Assembly (NCBI GenBank): GCA_910589265.1
Contig: CAJUTQ010000087.1
Span: forward strand, 1 to 29,624
Reading direction: 5' to 3'
From: an uncultured Lachnospiraceae bacterium
GTDB taxonomy: Bacteria; Bacillota; Clostridia; Lachnospirales; Lachnospiraceae
Length of the DNA stretch: 29,624 nt
In this document: positions 1 through 7,257 of the stretch, piece by piece
How the letters are laid out: each line of letters starts with the position of its first letter
Position numbering within the stretch: the first letter of the stretch is position 1
Notes under the pieces: generated by a model
What the model saw: the letters and a program-made list of their open reading frames with translations, nothing else
What the model was told of the DNA's origin: nothing
The model's database searches: none
Translations under genes and position numbers: made by a program

Positions 1-31
1 CCGAAAACCCGCTAAAATCAAGGCTTTCGGC
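1..31 (-). other. Imperfect hairpin downstream of tRNA-Arg
   Basis: At the window edge, just beyond the 3' end of tRNA-Arg, the sequence can fold: CCGAAA near position 1 pairs with TTTCGG near 25-30, and the inner bases (ACCC with GGCT) pair partly. It could be a tRNA terminator or part of an attachment site of an element lying to the left. The rest of that element would be outside the window, so the role is not decided. Confidence 0.3.
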
Positions 32-42
32 TGTGTTCCCAG

Positions 43-116
43 CGTTCCCGAGGTGACTCGAACACCCGACCTACCGCTTAGGAGGCGGTCGCTCTATCCA
101 TCTGAGCTACGGAAAC
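43..116 (-). tRNA. tRNA-Arg (anticodon CCU)
   Basis: This is a complete 74-nt cloverleaf on the minus strand. The acceptor stem GTTTCCG/CGGGAAC forms with one G-T pair. The D arm is GCTC-AGATGGATA-GAGC, the anticodon stem ACCGC/GCGGT carries loop CTCCTAA (anticodon CCT, reading AGG), the variable loop has 5 nt, and the T arm has loop TTCGAGT. The 3' CCA is not encoded, so tRNA nucleotidyltransferase must add it. The gene lies at the head of a series of partial copies of itself. Confidence 0.93.
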
Positions 117-179
117 GTGTATAAAATTGTGTGTGACTTACTACCTCATGTCCTCCAAAAAGTTTCCGTTGTAGGTTCT

Positions 180-219
180 CTTAGGAGGCGGTCGCTCTAT
201 CCAACTGAGCTATAGCGAC
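180..219 (-). pseudogene. 5'-half copy of tRNA-Arg(CCU)
   Basis: Reading leftward, this stretch has a possible acceptor strand (GTCGCTA), D arm (GCTC-AGTTGGATA-GAGC), the 5' anticodon strand ACCGC and the loop CTCCTAA. Similarity to a tRNA then stops after one more base. Positions 180-203 are identical to 77-100 of the intact tRNA. The 3' anticodon strand and T arm are missing, so it cannot fold as a tRNA. The 7-mer CGGAAAC (minus strand, 162-168) that follows is the exact complement of the acceptor 5' strand of the intact tRNA, as if a 3' end had been joined here by deletion. Confidence 0.7.
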
Positions 220-266
220 AGTTACAAAATCTATATTTAGTTTTACTTGTTACCTTTTTCCTTTTC

Positions 267-297
267 CTCTTAGGCAAGTAATTCAACTATGAGATTT
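267..297 (-). pseudogene. Strongly decayed tRNA-Arg-like relic
   Basis: The stretch keeps the plus-strand sequence CTCTTAGG shared with the half copy at 178-185, then, after a gap, CAACT and TGAG in the places of the D loop and D stem. On its own the match would be weak. It is listed because it lies in the same orientation and order between better copies. Confidence 0.3.
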
Positions 298-315
298 TTA
301 ATTTTATATTGCCTT

Positions 316-366
316 GGTAATTGAATACCTACCACTTAGGAAAACATTTATATCCATTTAACTATA
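316..366 (-). pseudogene. Decayed tRNA-Arg(CCU) copy
   Basis: Aligned by eye to the intact tRNA in the same orientation, this copy retains CTATAG, TGGATA, TCCTAAG, GGTAGG and TTCAA in the correct order. These are the acceptor/D junction, D loop, anticodon loop, variable region and T loop. The differences are mostly G/C to A/T, including the whole 5' anticodon strand, and about 6 nt are missing in the T arm. It should not fold or function. Confidence 0.5.
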
Positions 367-381
367 GGAACTAAACGAAAA

Positions 382-415
382 CTTAAAAAATATTCTCTCT
401 ATCCTACTGAATAAG
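382..415 (-). pseudogene. Decayed tRNA-Arg-like copy (D arm and anticodon)
   Basis: On the plus strand the stretch reads CTTA..A....T.CTCTCTATCC.ACTGA, matching the anticodon loop through D arm of the tRNA-Arg copies to the left (TTCAGTAGGATAGAGAGA on the minus strand). GC bases of the anticodon stem are replaced by A/T. It is the farthest member of the series from the intact gene. Confidence 0.4.
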
Positions 416-440
416 GAAAATATATTTTATAAGATTACTT

Positions 441-480
441 ATATTTCAGGCAAAACCTTTTAGTATTTTGCCTGAAATAT
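441..480 (-). terminator. 15-bp perfect inverted repeat, likely operon end
   Basis: The arms at 441-455 and 466-480 are exact complements around a 10-nt loop. The repeat lies 17 bp beyond the stop codon of the leftward gene ending at 498. It forms a long hairpin, but no clean T run follows the stem on the minus strand, so termination is inferred from position and symmetry. Confidence 0.5.
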
Positions 481-497
481 ATTATATCACACTTTTT

Positions 498-1379
498 CTA
501 ATTTGGGAAGTTAATATATCCTTGTAGCCAAACAATTCCTTTAAATCTCCTTCCAGGCTTAGGTTCTCCCCACAAATCTTTTTTGTTAATTCCTACATCG
601 AAAATTAAATCATTACAATTAATTGTTAATACATATATTTCTTCTTCTGTAACTGAATTTTTTTGTAAGTAACAAGCTTCTATTTCACCAAGAATAGAAT
701 ATTTATCACATTCAATTCCATAAGGCATAAAATAAGTATCAACTAGGCTAAAGACATCTTCCTTTAATATTTTTTTTGACAAAACAGTATAAGTATCAAT
801 GTCTTCCAAAGTTAAACTTTCAATTGCTTCTTCATCTCCCCGTCTAGCCGCTGCAATCAGATGATTTCTATTTATTGCTGCTTGTTTATATTTCTTTACT
901 TGTTTTTCATTTTTTATTACAGGAAGAATAATGCTTCCTTGTATCGACAATCCTGATAAAGTTAAGGATGTATTATTAATAGGAAGTTTTCCTTGACTTT
1001 GTTCTTTTAAATAATCAATCATATTTTGTAAGTAAAAAATTAAAGAAACTCCAATTTTAATATCATCACATATGCCTGCATAAGACTCTTTATCTCCATG
1101 ACGTTCTATACTAATATCTTCCCTTGAAGAAATCGTTGTTCCTTTTATAAATGGATAGGAATATTCATAGTTAAAAACATCATTTTCGTCATATTCTCCA
1201 CAAATAGACATGCCTACAGAAGAGGTAAATTCTTTACAAATTTCTACTTGTATTATATTTTCATCTTTTGTAACATAATTTTTATTCGTTGGACTGCTTA
1301 CAACCATTTTAATTAATTCAATTAAATCTTTTCTTTTTTTTATATTACTGAAACCAATAGCTCTTAAATATTTATGCAG
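498..1379 (-). CDS. DUF3881-like protein of unknown function
   Basis: This soluble protein of about 293 aa has no signal peptide or membrane segment. Its N-terminal sequence (HKYLRAIGFSNI) and its place after serS fit the DUF3881 family that I associate with Lachnospiraceae; I know of no established function. The middle contains a stretch resembling a helical linker (RNHLIAAARRGDEEAIESL), followed by a beta-rich C terminus. A GTG at 1388 is possible, but it lies inside the Shine-Dalgarno sequence GAGGTG (1386-1391). A CTG at 1379, 6 nt after that site, gives the N terminus MHKYLRAIGF and is the start chosen here. The gene is 29-38 bp downstream of serS and is probably cotranscribed with it. 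The family call is from memory of its sequence style, so moderately certain. Confidence 0.6.
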   Translation of the reverse strand: MHKYLRAIGFSNIKKRKDLIELIKMVVSSPTNKNYVTKDENIIQVEICKEFTSSVGMSICGEYDENDVFNYEYSYPFIKGTTISSREDISIERHGDKESYAGICDDIKIGVSLIFYLQNMIDYLKEQSQGKLPINNTSLTLSGLSIQGSIILPVIKNEKQVKKYKQAAINRNHLIAAARRGDEEAIESLTLEDIDTYTVLSKKILKEDVFSLVDTYFMPYGIECDKYSILGEIEACYLQKNSVTEEEIYVLTINCNDLIFDVGINKKDLWGEPKPGRRFKGIVWLQGYINFPN

Positions 1380-1417
1380 ATGTCTCACCTCTTTCTGCTT
1401 TCTTTTAAATTATACTC

Positions 1418-2695
1418 TTATTTTATTTCTGTCATTCCACCCATATAAGGTTTTAGTTGTTCTGGAATAGAAACAGAACCATCTTTATTTAAATTATTTT
1501 CTAAAAATGCTATTAACATTCTTGGAGGAGCAACTACTGTATTATTTAGTGTATGTGCATAGTATTTTCCATTTTTTCCTACTACTCTTATTTTTAATCT
1601 CCTCGCTTGGGCATCCCCTAAATTAGAACAACTTCCTACTTCAAAATATTTCTGTTGTCTTGGAGACCAAGCTTCAACATCGTAGGACTTTACTTTTAAA
1701 TCTGCTAAATCTCCAGAACAACATTCTATTGTTCTTACTGGAATATCAAGGGAACAAAATAAATCAACTGTATTTTGCCACAGTTTATCAAACCAAAAAG
1801 AACTGTCTTCTGGATTACATACAACAATCATCTCTTGTTTTTCAAATTGATGAATTCTATAAACTCCTCTCTCTTCTAATCCATGGGCACCTTTTTCTTT
1901 ACGAAAACAAGGACTATAACTTGTCAATGTCTGTGGTAACTTTTCCTCAGGGATAATAGTGTCAATAAACTTTCCAATCATAGAATGTTCACTTGTTCCA
2001 ATAAGATATAAATCTTCTCCTTCTATTTTATACATCATGGCATCCATCTCTGAAAAACTCATGACCCCTGTTACTACATTACTCCGAATCATAAATGGGG
2101 GAACACAATAAGTAAATCCTCTTTGTATCATAAAATCTCTAGCATACGTAATTATAGCAGAATGCAGTCTTGCTATATCACCCATTAAATAATAAAATCC
2201 ATTTCCTGCTACCTTTCTTGCACTTTCCAAATCTATCCCTTGAAACTTTTCCATAATTTCTGTATGATAAGGAATTTCGAAATCAGGTACTATAGGCTCT
2301 CCATATTTCTTTACTTCCACATTTTCGCTGTCATCCTTGCCTATAGGAACACTTGGATCAATAATATTAGGAATTGTCAACATTATATTTAATACTTTAT
2401 CTTCTAAATCTTTTTCTTTATTTTTCATCTCCTCCAATATTTGGGCATCTGCAGTTATTTTCTGTTTTTTTATTTCTGCCTCTTCCTTTTTTCCTTGAGA
2501 CATCAAACTGCCAATTTCTTTTGAAATTTTGTTTCTATTCGCTCTTAAAACATCTGCTTTTTGCTGAAGACTTCTTTTTTCTTTATCCAATTCTATGACT
2601 TCATCTACCAAATCTAATTTATTAAATTGAAATTTTTTTTTCATATTTTCTTTTACAATTTCAGGATTTTCTCTAACAAATTTAATGTCTAACAT
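1418..2695 (-). CDS. serS: Serine--tRNA ligase
   Basis: SerRS charges tRNA-Ser (and tRNA-Sec where present) with serine in the cytoplasm, using ATP. The 425-aa length is normal. Residues 1 to about 105 form the two-helix coiled-coil arm that grips the tRNA long arm (rich in K and E). The class II catalytic core follows, with motif 2 visible as CFRKEKGAHGLEERG-VYRIHQFEKQEM and motif 3 near the C terminus around PPRMLIAFLEN. The motif 2 loop, KGAHGLEERG, differs from the more common bacterial AGSAGRDTRG. The ATG start at 2695 is preceded by GAGGA at a good distance. Only 47 bp separate it from the gene upstream, too little for a T-box leader, so it is probably expressed from the par/DUF4446 transcript or an internal promoter. 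Confidence 0.96.
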   Translation of the reverse strand: MLDIKFVRENPEIVKENMKKKFQFNKLDLVDEVIELDKEKRSLQQKADVLRANRNKISKEIGSLMSQGKKEEAEIKKQKITADAQILEEMKNKEKDLEDKVLNIMLTIPNIIDPSVPIGKDDSENVEVKKYGEPIVPDFEIPYHTEIMEKFQGIDLESARKVAGNGFYYLMGDIARLHSAIITYARDFMIQRGFTYCVPPFMIRSNVVTGVMSFSEMDAMMYKIEGEDLYLIGTSEHSMIGKFIDTIIPEEKLPQTLTSYSPCFRKEKGAHGLEERGVYRIHQFEKQEMIVVCNPEDSSFWFDKLWQNTVDLFCSLDIPVRTIECCSGDLADLKVKSYDVEAWSPRQQKYFEVGSCSNLGDAQARRLKIRVVGKNGKYYAHTLNNTVVAPPRMLIAFLENNLNKDGSVSIPEQLKPYMGGMTEIK

Positions 2696-2742
2696 ATTTT
2701 CCTCATTTCTATTTTTTTAAACTATTGCCAAATTTTTTATAA

Positions 2743-3453
2743 TTATTCTATTTCCTCTAATTCATTTGATAATTCTACAATATTTTCTTTGAATTTGTCA
2801 GGTATAACAGAAGTCTGGTTCTTTTTTTCTTTTTTTCTTATGAATCTTTCCTTCTCTATTTTTTTCTTTTCTTCCTTTTTCCTCTCAACTTTTATTTCTT
2901 TTTCTTTATTTGGTATTTCTATTTTTTCAGGGATAAATTGAAATGTGGATTTCATAGCATATTCTAATGCTTGTTTTTCCTCTTCTCCTAATGATATACT
3001 ACTTTCCCCATTTTTTATTTCTTTTGTGTAAGTATAACATCCATCACTGCTGTGTACTGAATTAATTATAAAACCATTATTATTACCATTCAATAAAGCA
3101 ATACTAAAACTTAATTGCCCACCCATTTGTTGAAAAGCATCATAACGAACAACTCCTACTTTTTGATATACAACTTTTAAATTTTCATATATTTTTTTTA
3201 TATCACGATTATTTTTTTCAGCTGCTACTTTTAAAAAATCCATATCTGAAAATAATTGTGTAATTTCATCTTCCATACTAATTGCATTTCTTCCTTGCAT
3301 AAAGGTTTCATATTTTTTTTTCAATTTCTTCATATTGATCATCTGTACAATTAAAATAATAAATAAAATAAAAATCAAAACAATGAACCCTATATAAATA
3401 TAGGCTGGATCTATGTCACCAAACCCTATATATGATAATAAATTACTGTTCAT
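2743..3453 (-). CDS. DUF4446 family membrane-anchored protein
   Basis: This protein has one N-terminal transmembrane helix (about residues 17-38, IYIGFIVLIFILFIILIVQM), a basic KKLKKKY stretch, a predicted coiled coil (about 45-95) and the conserved DUF4446 core (about 95-168), with the typical RYDAFQQMGGQLSFSIALL segment. DUF4446 proteins commonly lie beside parB/parA in clostridia; their role is unknown. This copy is 236 aa and has an extra tail from about 180 to 236 that is almost entirely K, E and R. AGGAGG lies 8 nt before the ATG at 3453. It is 29 bp downstream of parB and very likely in the same operon. Confidence 0.8.
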   Translation of the reverse strand: MNSNLLSYIGFGDIDPAYIYIGFIVLIFILFIILIVQMINMKKLKKKYETFMQGRNAISMEDEITQLFSDMDFLKVAAEKNNRDIKKIYENLKVVYQKVGVVRYDAFQQMGGQLSFSIALLNGNNNGFIINSVHSSDGCYTYTKEIKNGESSISLGEEEKQALEYAMKSTFQFIPEKIEIPNKEKEIKVERKKEEKKKIEKERFIRKKEKKNQTSVIPDKFKENIVELSNELEEIE

Positions 3454-3482
3454 TATTCAGTCCTCCTATGTACATTACTTTC

Positions 3483-4352
3483 CTACGATGTAATTAATTC
3501 AACAATTCTATCCAATTCATCATTTGAAAAATAATTAATTTCTATTTTTCCTTTTTCATTATTTTTTGATGTAATGGAAACTTTTGTTCCAAGGCTAGCT
3601 GATATTTTATTTTCAATATCCTTATATATAAATTCATAAGTATTTTTTTCTTCCTTTTTTTCTTTTACTTTTCTATTTAAATTCTTTACTAATTTTTCTA
3701 CATCTCGAACACTTAACTTTTCATCAAAAATCTGTATAGCTAGTTGGTGTTGAATCTCTGGATCATCCACTGCCAGTAAAGCTCTTGCATGACCTGAGGT
3801 TATCATATCATCAATTAGCATTTGTTTTACTTCCTCACATAATTTCAAAAGTCTCATAGAATTTGTCACAGCTGTCCTACTTTTGCATACCCTTTCTGCA
3901 ACTTCATCCTGTTTTAAATGAAATTCTGTTAGTAGTCTTTGATAAGCCATTGCCTCTTCAATAGGATTCAAATTTTCTCTTTGTATATTTTCAATGAGAG
4001 ATATCTCTACAATTTCTTGTTCTGAATAATTTCGAATAATTACAGGTATTTCTTTTAATCCTGCAATTTTAGCAGCTCTCCATCTTCTTTCTCCTGCTAT
4101 TATCTCATAATAATCTTTTTTATCTTGTACTAGAATAGGTTGTAATAATCCAAATTGTTTAATAGATTCTGCCAACTCCATCAATGTATCTTCATCAAAA
4201 TTTTTTCGTGGTTGATTTCTATTAGGTTCTACTTTGGTTATTTTCACAAAAAGATCTGGCTTATTTTCTTCTGTTATATCTTTATTTTTTATGCTAGTAT
4301 TTGCCTCAGGTATGAGAAGATCTAATCCTTTTCCTAAACCTCTAGCTGCCAT
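3483..4352 (-). CDS. parB: ParB/Spo0J chromosome partitioning protein
   Basis: ParB is a CTP-dependent DNA clamp that loads at parS sites, spreads along DNA and recruits SMC. Visible features are the N-terminal LGKGLDLLIP ParA-contact peptide (residues 6-15), the CTP-binding motif GERRWRAAK (87-95), ENIQRENLNPIEEA (121-134), a helix-turn-helix at about 147-168 and a C-terminal dimerisation domain. The 289-aa length is normal. The ATG at 4352 follows AAAGGATG and lies 16 bp after parA, so the two are an operon. Two perfect parS sites lie about 1 kb upstream, beyond parA. Only one ParB-type gene is seen here; no Noc paralogue lies beside rsmG. Confidence 0.95.
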   Translation of the reverse strand: MAARGLGKGLDLLIPEANTSIKNKDITEENKPDLFVKITKVEPNRNQPRKNFDEDTLMELAESIKQFGLLQPILVQDKKDYYEIIAGERRWRAAKIAGLKEIPVIIRNYSEQEIVEISLIENIQRENLNPIEEAMAYQRLLTEFHLKQDEVAERVCKSRTAVTNSMRLLKLCEEVKQMLIDDMITSGHARALLAVDDPEIQHQLAIQIFDEKLSVRDVEKLVKNLNRKVKEKKEEKNTYEFIYKDIENKISASLGTKVSITSKNNEKGKIEINYFSNDELDRIVELITS

Positions 4353-4368
4353 AAGCTTACATCCTTTC

Positions 4369-5127
4369 TCATCTACTAATTACCTCTTCTGCTAATTTTA
4401 AATAACTTTCCGCACCTGTTGATTTTGAATCATAAATATTTATTGGCTTTCCATAGCTTGGAGCTTCTGCCAAACGTATATTTCTAGGAATAATTGTATT
4501 ATATACTTGCTGATTTAAATGTACTTTTACATTTTCAACAACTTGTTGTGAAAGGTTTGTCCTAGAATCATACATAGTAAATACTACACCTTCCATATCT
4601 AGTCCAGGATTCAACCTCTCTTTTACTAAATTTACAGTATGTATTAATTGGCTTAATCCTTCCAATGCATAGTACTCACATTGGATTGGCACTAAAACTG
4701 TATCTGCTGTAGTCATAGCATTAACAGTAAGCAAACTCAAGGAAGGAGGACAATCAATTATAATAAAATCATAGTTATCCTTAACATAATCTATTTCATT
4801 CCTTAAAATATATTCTTTCTTATCTATACCTATCAGTTCAATCTCTGCAGCAGCCAAATTAACATTAGCAGGTAATACAGAAACATTTTTTATAACTTCT
4901 TTTATAATACAATTTTGTACAGAACATTCACCTAAGATCAATTCATAAATTGTATTATCTAAGTTATTTTTGTCAATTCCAAATCCACTCGTAGCATTTC
5001 CCTGGGGATCACTATCTATTAATAGAACTTTTTTACCTTTTTGAGCCAGAGATGAAGATAAATTAATAGATGTTGTAGTTTTACCAACTCCCCCTTTTTG
5101 GTTTGCAACTGCAATTATTCTTCCCAT
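4369..5127 (-). CDS. parA: ParA/Soj chromosome partitioning ATPase
   Basis: ParA is a Walker-type ATPase that binds DNA non-specifically as an ATP dimer and is released by ParB. Soj of this type also regulates DnaA. The deviant Walker A motif KGGVGKTT is at residues 11-18 with the signature lysine, Walker A' DSDPQGNAT is near residue 40, and Walker B is IIIDCPPSLS. The 252-aa length is typical. The likely promoter is at 5216-5244, with a leader of about 80 nt that contains a small hairpin. The gene lies next to the parS sites and just upstream of parB. Confidence 0.96.
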   Translation of the reverse strand: MGRIIAVANQKGGVGKTTTSINLSSSLAQKGKKVLLIDSDPQGNATSGFGIDKNNLDNTIYELILGECSVQNCIIKEVIKNVSVLPANVNLAAAEIELIGIDKKEYILRNEIDYVKDNYDFIIIDCPPSLSLLTVNAMTTADTVLVPIQCEYYALEGLSQLIHTVNLVKERLNPGLDMEGVVFTMYDSRTNLSQQVVENVKVHLNQQVYNTIIPRNIRLAEAPSYGKPINIYDSKSTGAESYLKLAEEVISR

Positions 5128-5168
5128 ATCATTCGCCTTTCCATTTGCATTATATTACTCATTCATTT

Positions 5169-5199
5169 AGCCAGGTAGTAAATAGGAATGTCTCTGGCT
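5169..5199 (-). promoter_or_regulatory. Small hairpin in the parA leader
   Basis: AGCCAG (5169-5174) pairs with CTGGCT (5194-5199) across a 19-nt loop. It lies between the predicted parA promoter and the parA start, so it would be in the 5' untranslated mRNA. The stem is only 6 bp and its role is unknown. Confidence 0.3.
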
Positions 5200-5215
5200 T
5201 ACCACACTATAAAAT

Positions 5216-5244
5216 ATTATAACACTAATTAAAATCATAATCCA
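5216..5244 (-). promoter_or_regulatory. Predicted parA promoter
   Basis: On the minus strand, TGGATT (-35, 5239-5244) and a perfect TATAAT (-10, 5216-5221) are 17 bp apart. The -35 is weak. The site is about 90 bp upstream of parA and downstream of both parS sites, so ParB spreading from parS could cover it. Confidence 0.5.
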
Positions 5245-5318
5245 TATAATTTCATAAATAATAAATAGAATATTCATCCAAAACAATGATAATTTTTGAT
5301 CGTTTTTATAGTAAGCTA

Positions 5319-5334
5319 TGTTTCACGTGAAACA
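5319..5334. promoter_or_regulatory. parS site 1
   Basis: TGTTTCACGTGAAACA is a perfect 16-bp palindrome matching the chromosomal parS consensus of Firmicutes (TGTTNCACGTGNAACA). It is the binding and loading site for the ParB encoded 1 kb away. Confidence 0.95.
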
Positions 5335-5372
5335 TATAATATTTTTAAAATACAATTTTATTATTATAACAT

Positions 5373-5404
5373 AAAAAAAGATGTTTCACGTGAAACATCT
5401 TTTT
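5373..5404 (-). terminator. parS site 2 doubling as terminator
   Basis: The parS palindrome TGTTTCACGTGAAACA is at 5382-5397. Here the symmetry extends to 30 bp (5375-5404), including the last bases of the stop codon of the gene at 5403. On the minus strand the palindrome is followed by TTTTTTT, so its RNA forms a hairpin plus U run, the layout of an intrinsic terminator for that gene. Site 1, 48 bp further on, lacks these flanks. Confidence 0.75.
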
Positions 5405-6512
5405 AAAAATCATTCCATACTGGCAAGGCAACATATACAACAACATTATTATCTTTTTCATTCACAAGAATAGAAAAATGTCCATTTAAAAATTCTACTC
5501 TTCTTTTAATAATTGAAAAATTAAAATCAAACTGTTCCTCATCGGATATTTGATATTCGCTTAAATCAAAATCTACTGTATCATCCGTAATAATAACATA
5601 ATTAAATCCATCCTTCATCCCATAAGAAAGGTAAATTTTAAAACATGAAAAGTAATAAATATAAAAACGAATACAATTTTTAATAATTTTCAATACTATT
5701 ATTGAATAAAATTCTTCCTCATTCACACTATCTTCTATATTATAATTAATATGTACATTAGGAAACAATTGAACAAAATATAGTATTAATCTTTCTAATT
5801 TTTCTTCAAAACTTACTTGTGATATAGCTATAGGTTGAATATCAACAACAGAAAATTCCAATGAGTTTATTATATTATCTATATTTTTTAACATAGAATC
5901 TAACTGTAATTTTACTGTAGAAGAATCATAATTAATAAGTTCACAACAATCATCTATTTCATTTCTTAAATTATACAAATTATGTATAGAATACTCTCTT
6001 ATTTCATTTAAAATATTTTTTCTTTCTAATTCCTCAGAAAAAATATAGGAAATCATATTATCTTCAGAAAGATCAGCGCTCAATAATTTACTTCTTGCAT
6101 TTTCTCCATCTTCCCTATATTCTAATATATTTTTCTCCTCTTCCATCTTCTTTAAAGCTTCTTTACAATCATTACATTTATCTGATAAATCACAAATCTT
6201 ATTTTGTAAAATTTCATTTTCTTCCAATAAAAATTCATTTTCTTTTTTCATTGCTTCTATTTTATCTTTATATATAAAAGAGGAACTTCTAGGAGAAAAT
6301 ATTCGAAATTCTAAATCATCCTCATTAATCAATGACTCTATGCATTTTTCATTTTCTTCAATTTTATACCCATTATCTTCATATTGAATTTTTAATTCTT
6401 CCATTTGTGTAGAAAGACCTTCTATAATTTCCTCCAAGATCTCTTTTCCATTAGTATCTTTTATATCTATTTTTTCATTCATAAGATTGGTATTTTTTTC
6501 ATCCTTTCTCAT
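5403..6512 (-). CDS. Histidine-kinase-like pseudokinase beside parS
   Basis: This 369-aa soluble protein is acidic at the N terminus and has a coiled coil at about 85-130 containing C107, C113 and C116. From residue 162 it follows the layout of an HPK7/HisKA_3-like sensor kinase. ERKNILNEIREYSIHNL (163-179) matches the usual ERxRIARxLHDxxxQNL with Arg172 in place of the phosphorylated His. A dimerisation helix ending SVVDIQPI follows. The ATPase-like domain keeps its fold signals (TDDTVDFD at 309-316, NFSIIKRRVEFLNG at 331-344, and the final strands) but lacks the N-box Asn and the G1 and G2 glycines. It should therefore neither bind ATP in the usual way nor autophosphorylate. The ATG at 6512 directly follows the rsmG stop with no strong Shine-Dalgarno site, suggesting translational coupling. 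The function is unknown; a scaffold or regulatory role is only a guess. Confidence 0.75.
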   Translation of the reverse strand: MRKDEKNTNLMNEKIDIKDTNGKEILEEIIEGLSTQMEELKIQYEDNGYKIEENEKCIESLINEDDLEFRIFSPRSSSFIYKDKIEAMKKENEFLLEENEILQNKICDLSDKCNDCKEALKKMEEEKNILEYREDGENARSKLLSADLSEDNMISYIFSEELERKNILNEIREYSIHNLYNLRNEIDDCCELINYDSSTVKLQLDSMLKNIDNIINSLEFSVVDIQPIAISQVSFEEKLERLILYFVQLFPNVHINYNIEDSVNEEEFYSIIVLKIIKNCIRFYIYYFSCFKIYLSYGMKDGFNYVIITDDTVDFDLSEYQISDEEQFDFNFSIIKRRVEFLNGHFSILVNEKDNNVVVYVALPVWNDF

Positions 6513-7238
6513 TTACGTAATTGGTACTCTTTCAGGTTTTCCTACTCTCCTTGGATATTTGTTATTCGTATTTTTTATTTTTTTTATACAAACAATTTTT
6601 CTTTTTATATCTGTTTTAGGTAATTGAATTTCTTCGACTTTTTCGATTTCTCCTCCTAAAAGATTAATTGCTTTTACAGCATCTTCTAATTCAATATCTA
6701 AATGACTAGATTTATAAGCTATAAAATTTCCTCCTACTTTGACAAAAGGAATACAATATTCTGACAAAGTAGTTAAATTGGATACTGCTCTAGAAACTGA
6801 AAAATCAAAATGTTCTCTTAAAGATGGATCTGCTCCAATACTTTCAGCTCTTCCATGAATTGCTTTTATTTGTTCCAAATGAAATATTTGAATTAATTCT
6901 TCTAAAAAATCAATTCTTTTTTTAATACAATCTAGTAATATCATTTTTATCTGAGGAAATACAATTTTTAAAGGTAATCCTGGAAATCCAGCTCCTGTCC
7001 CCACATCAATCATGCTGATTTCTAAATTTCTAAGATCTATACACTTAACAATAGATAAGCTGTCAAAAAAATGCTTAACAACAACTTCTTTATATTCTGT
7101 AATGGATGTAAGATTTATATTTTTATTTTTTTTAATTAATATTTCATAATATAAAAGAAGCTGATCTCTCTGTCTTCGATCTATTTCTATTCCTAGTTCT
7201 CTTATTCCTTCGTCTAAAAAATCTACGCTATAATCCAT
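6513..7238 (-). CDS. rsmG: 16S rRNA (guanine-N7) methyltransferase RsmG
   Basis: RsmG (GidB) uses S-adenosylmethionine to methylate N7 of G527 (E. coli numbering) in the 530 loop of 16S rRNA. Its loss in other bacteria gives low-level streptomycin resistance. The SAM-binding motif DVGTGAGFPGLPLKI lies near residue 78. FDFSVSRAVSNL and the C-terminal KYPRRVGKPERVP are family landmarks. The 241-aa length is normal. AGGAGGGGAGGA precedes the ATG at 7238. The gene follows mnmG by 19 bp, in the usual gidA-gidB order. Confidence 0.96.
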   Translation of the reverse strand: MDYSVDFLDEGIRELGIEIDRRQRDQLLLYYEILIKKNKNINLTSITEYKEVVVKHFFDSLSIVKCIDLRNLEISMIDVGTGAGFPGLPLKIVFPQIKMILLDCIKKRIDFLEELIQIFHLEQIKAIHGRAESIGADPSLREHFDFSVSRAVSNLTTLSEYCIPFVKVGGNFIAYKSSHLDIELEDAVKAINLLGGEIEKVEEIQLPKTDIKRKIVCIKKIKNTNNKYPRRVGKPERVPIT

Positions 7239-7257
7239 TTGAATCCTCCCCTCCTGT

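Noticed and set aside
117..180. A group I intron or spliced tRNA joining the 5' half at 180-219 to the next tRNA
   Set aside because: The following tRNA is complete by itself, and the gap is only about 60 nt, far too short for a group I intron; no tRNA 3' half matches the half copy.
2696..2742. T-box leader for serS
   Set aside because: Only 47 bp are available and no T-box sequence or terminator/antiterminator pair is visible.
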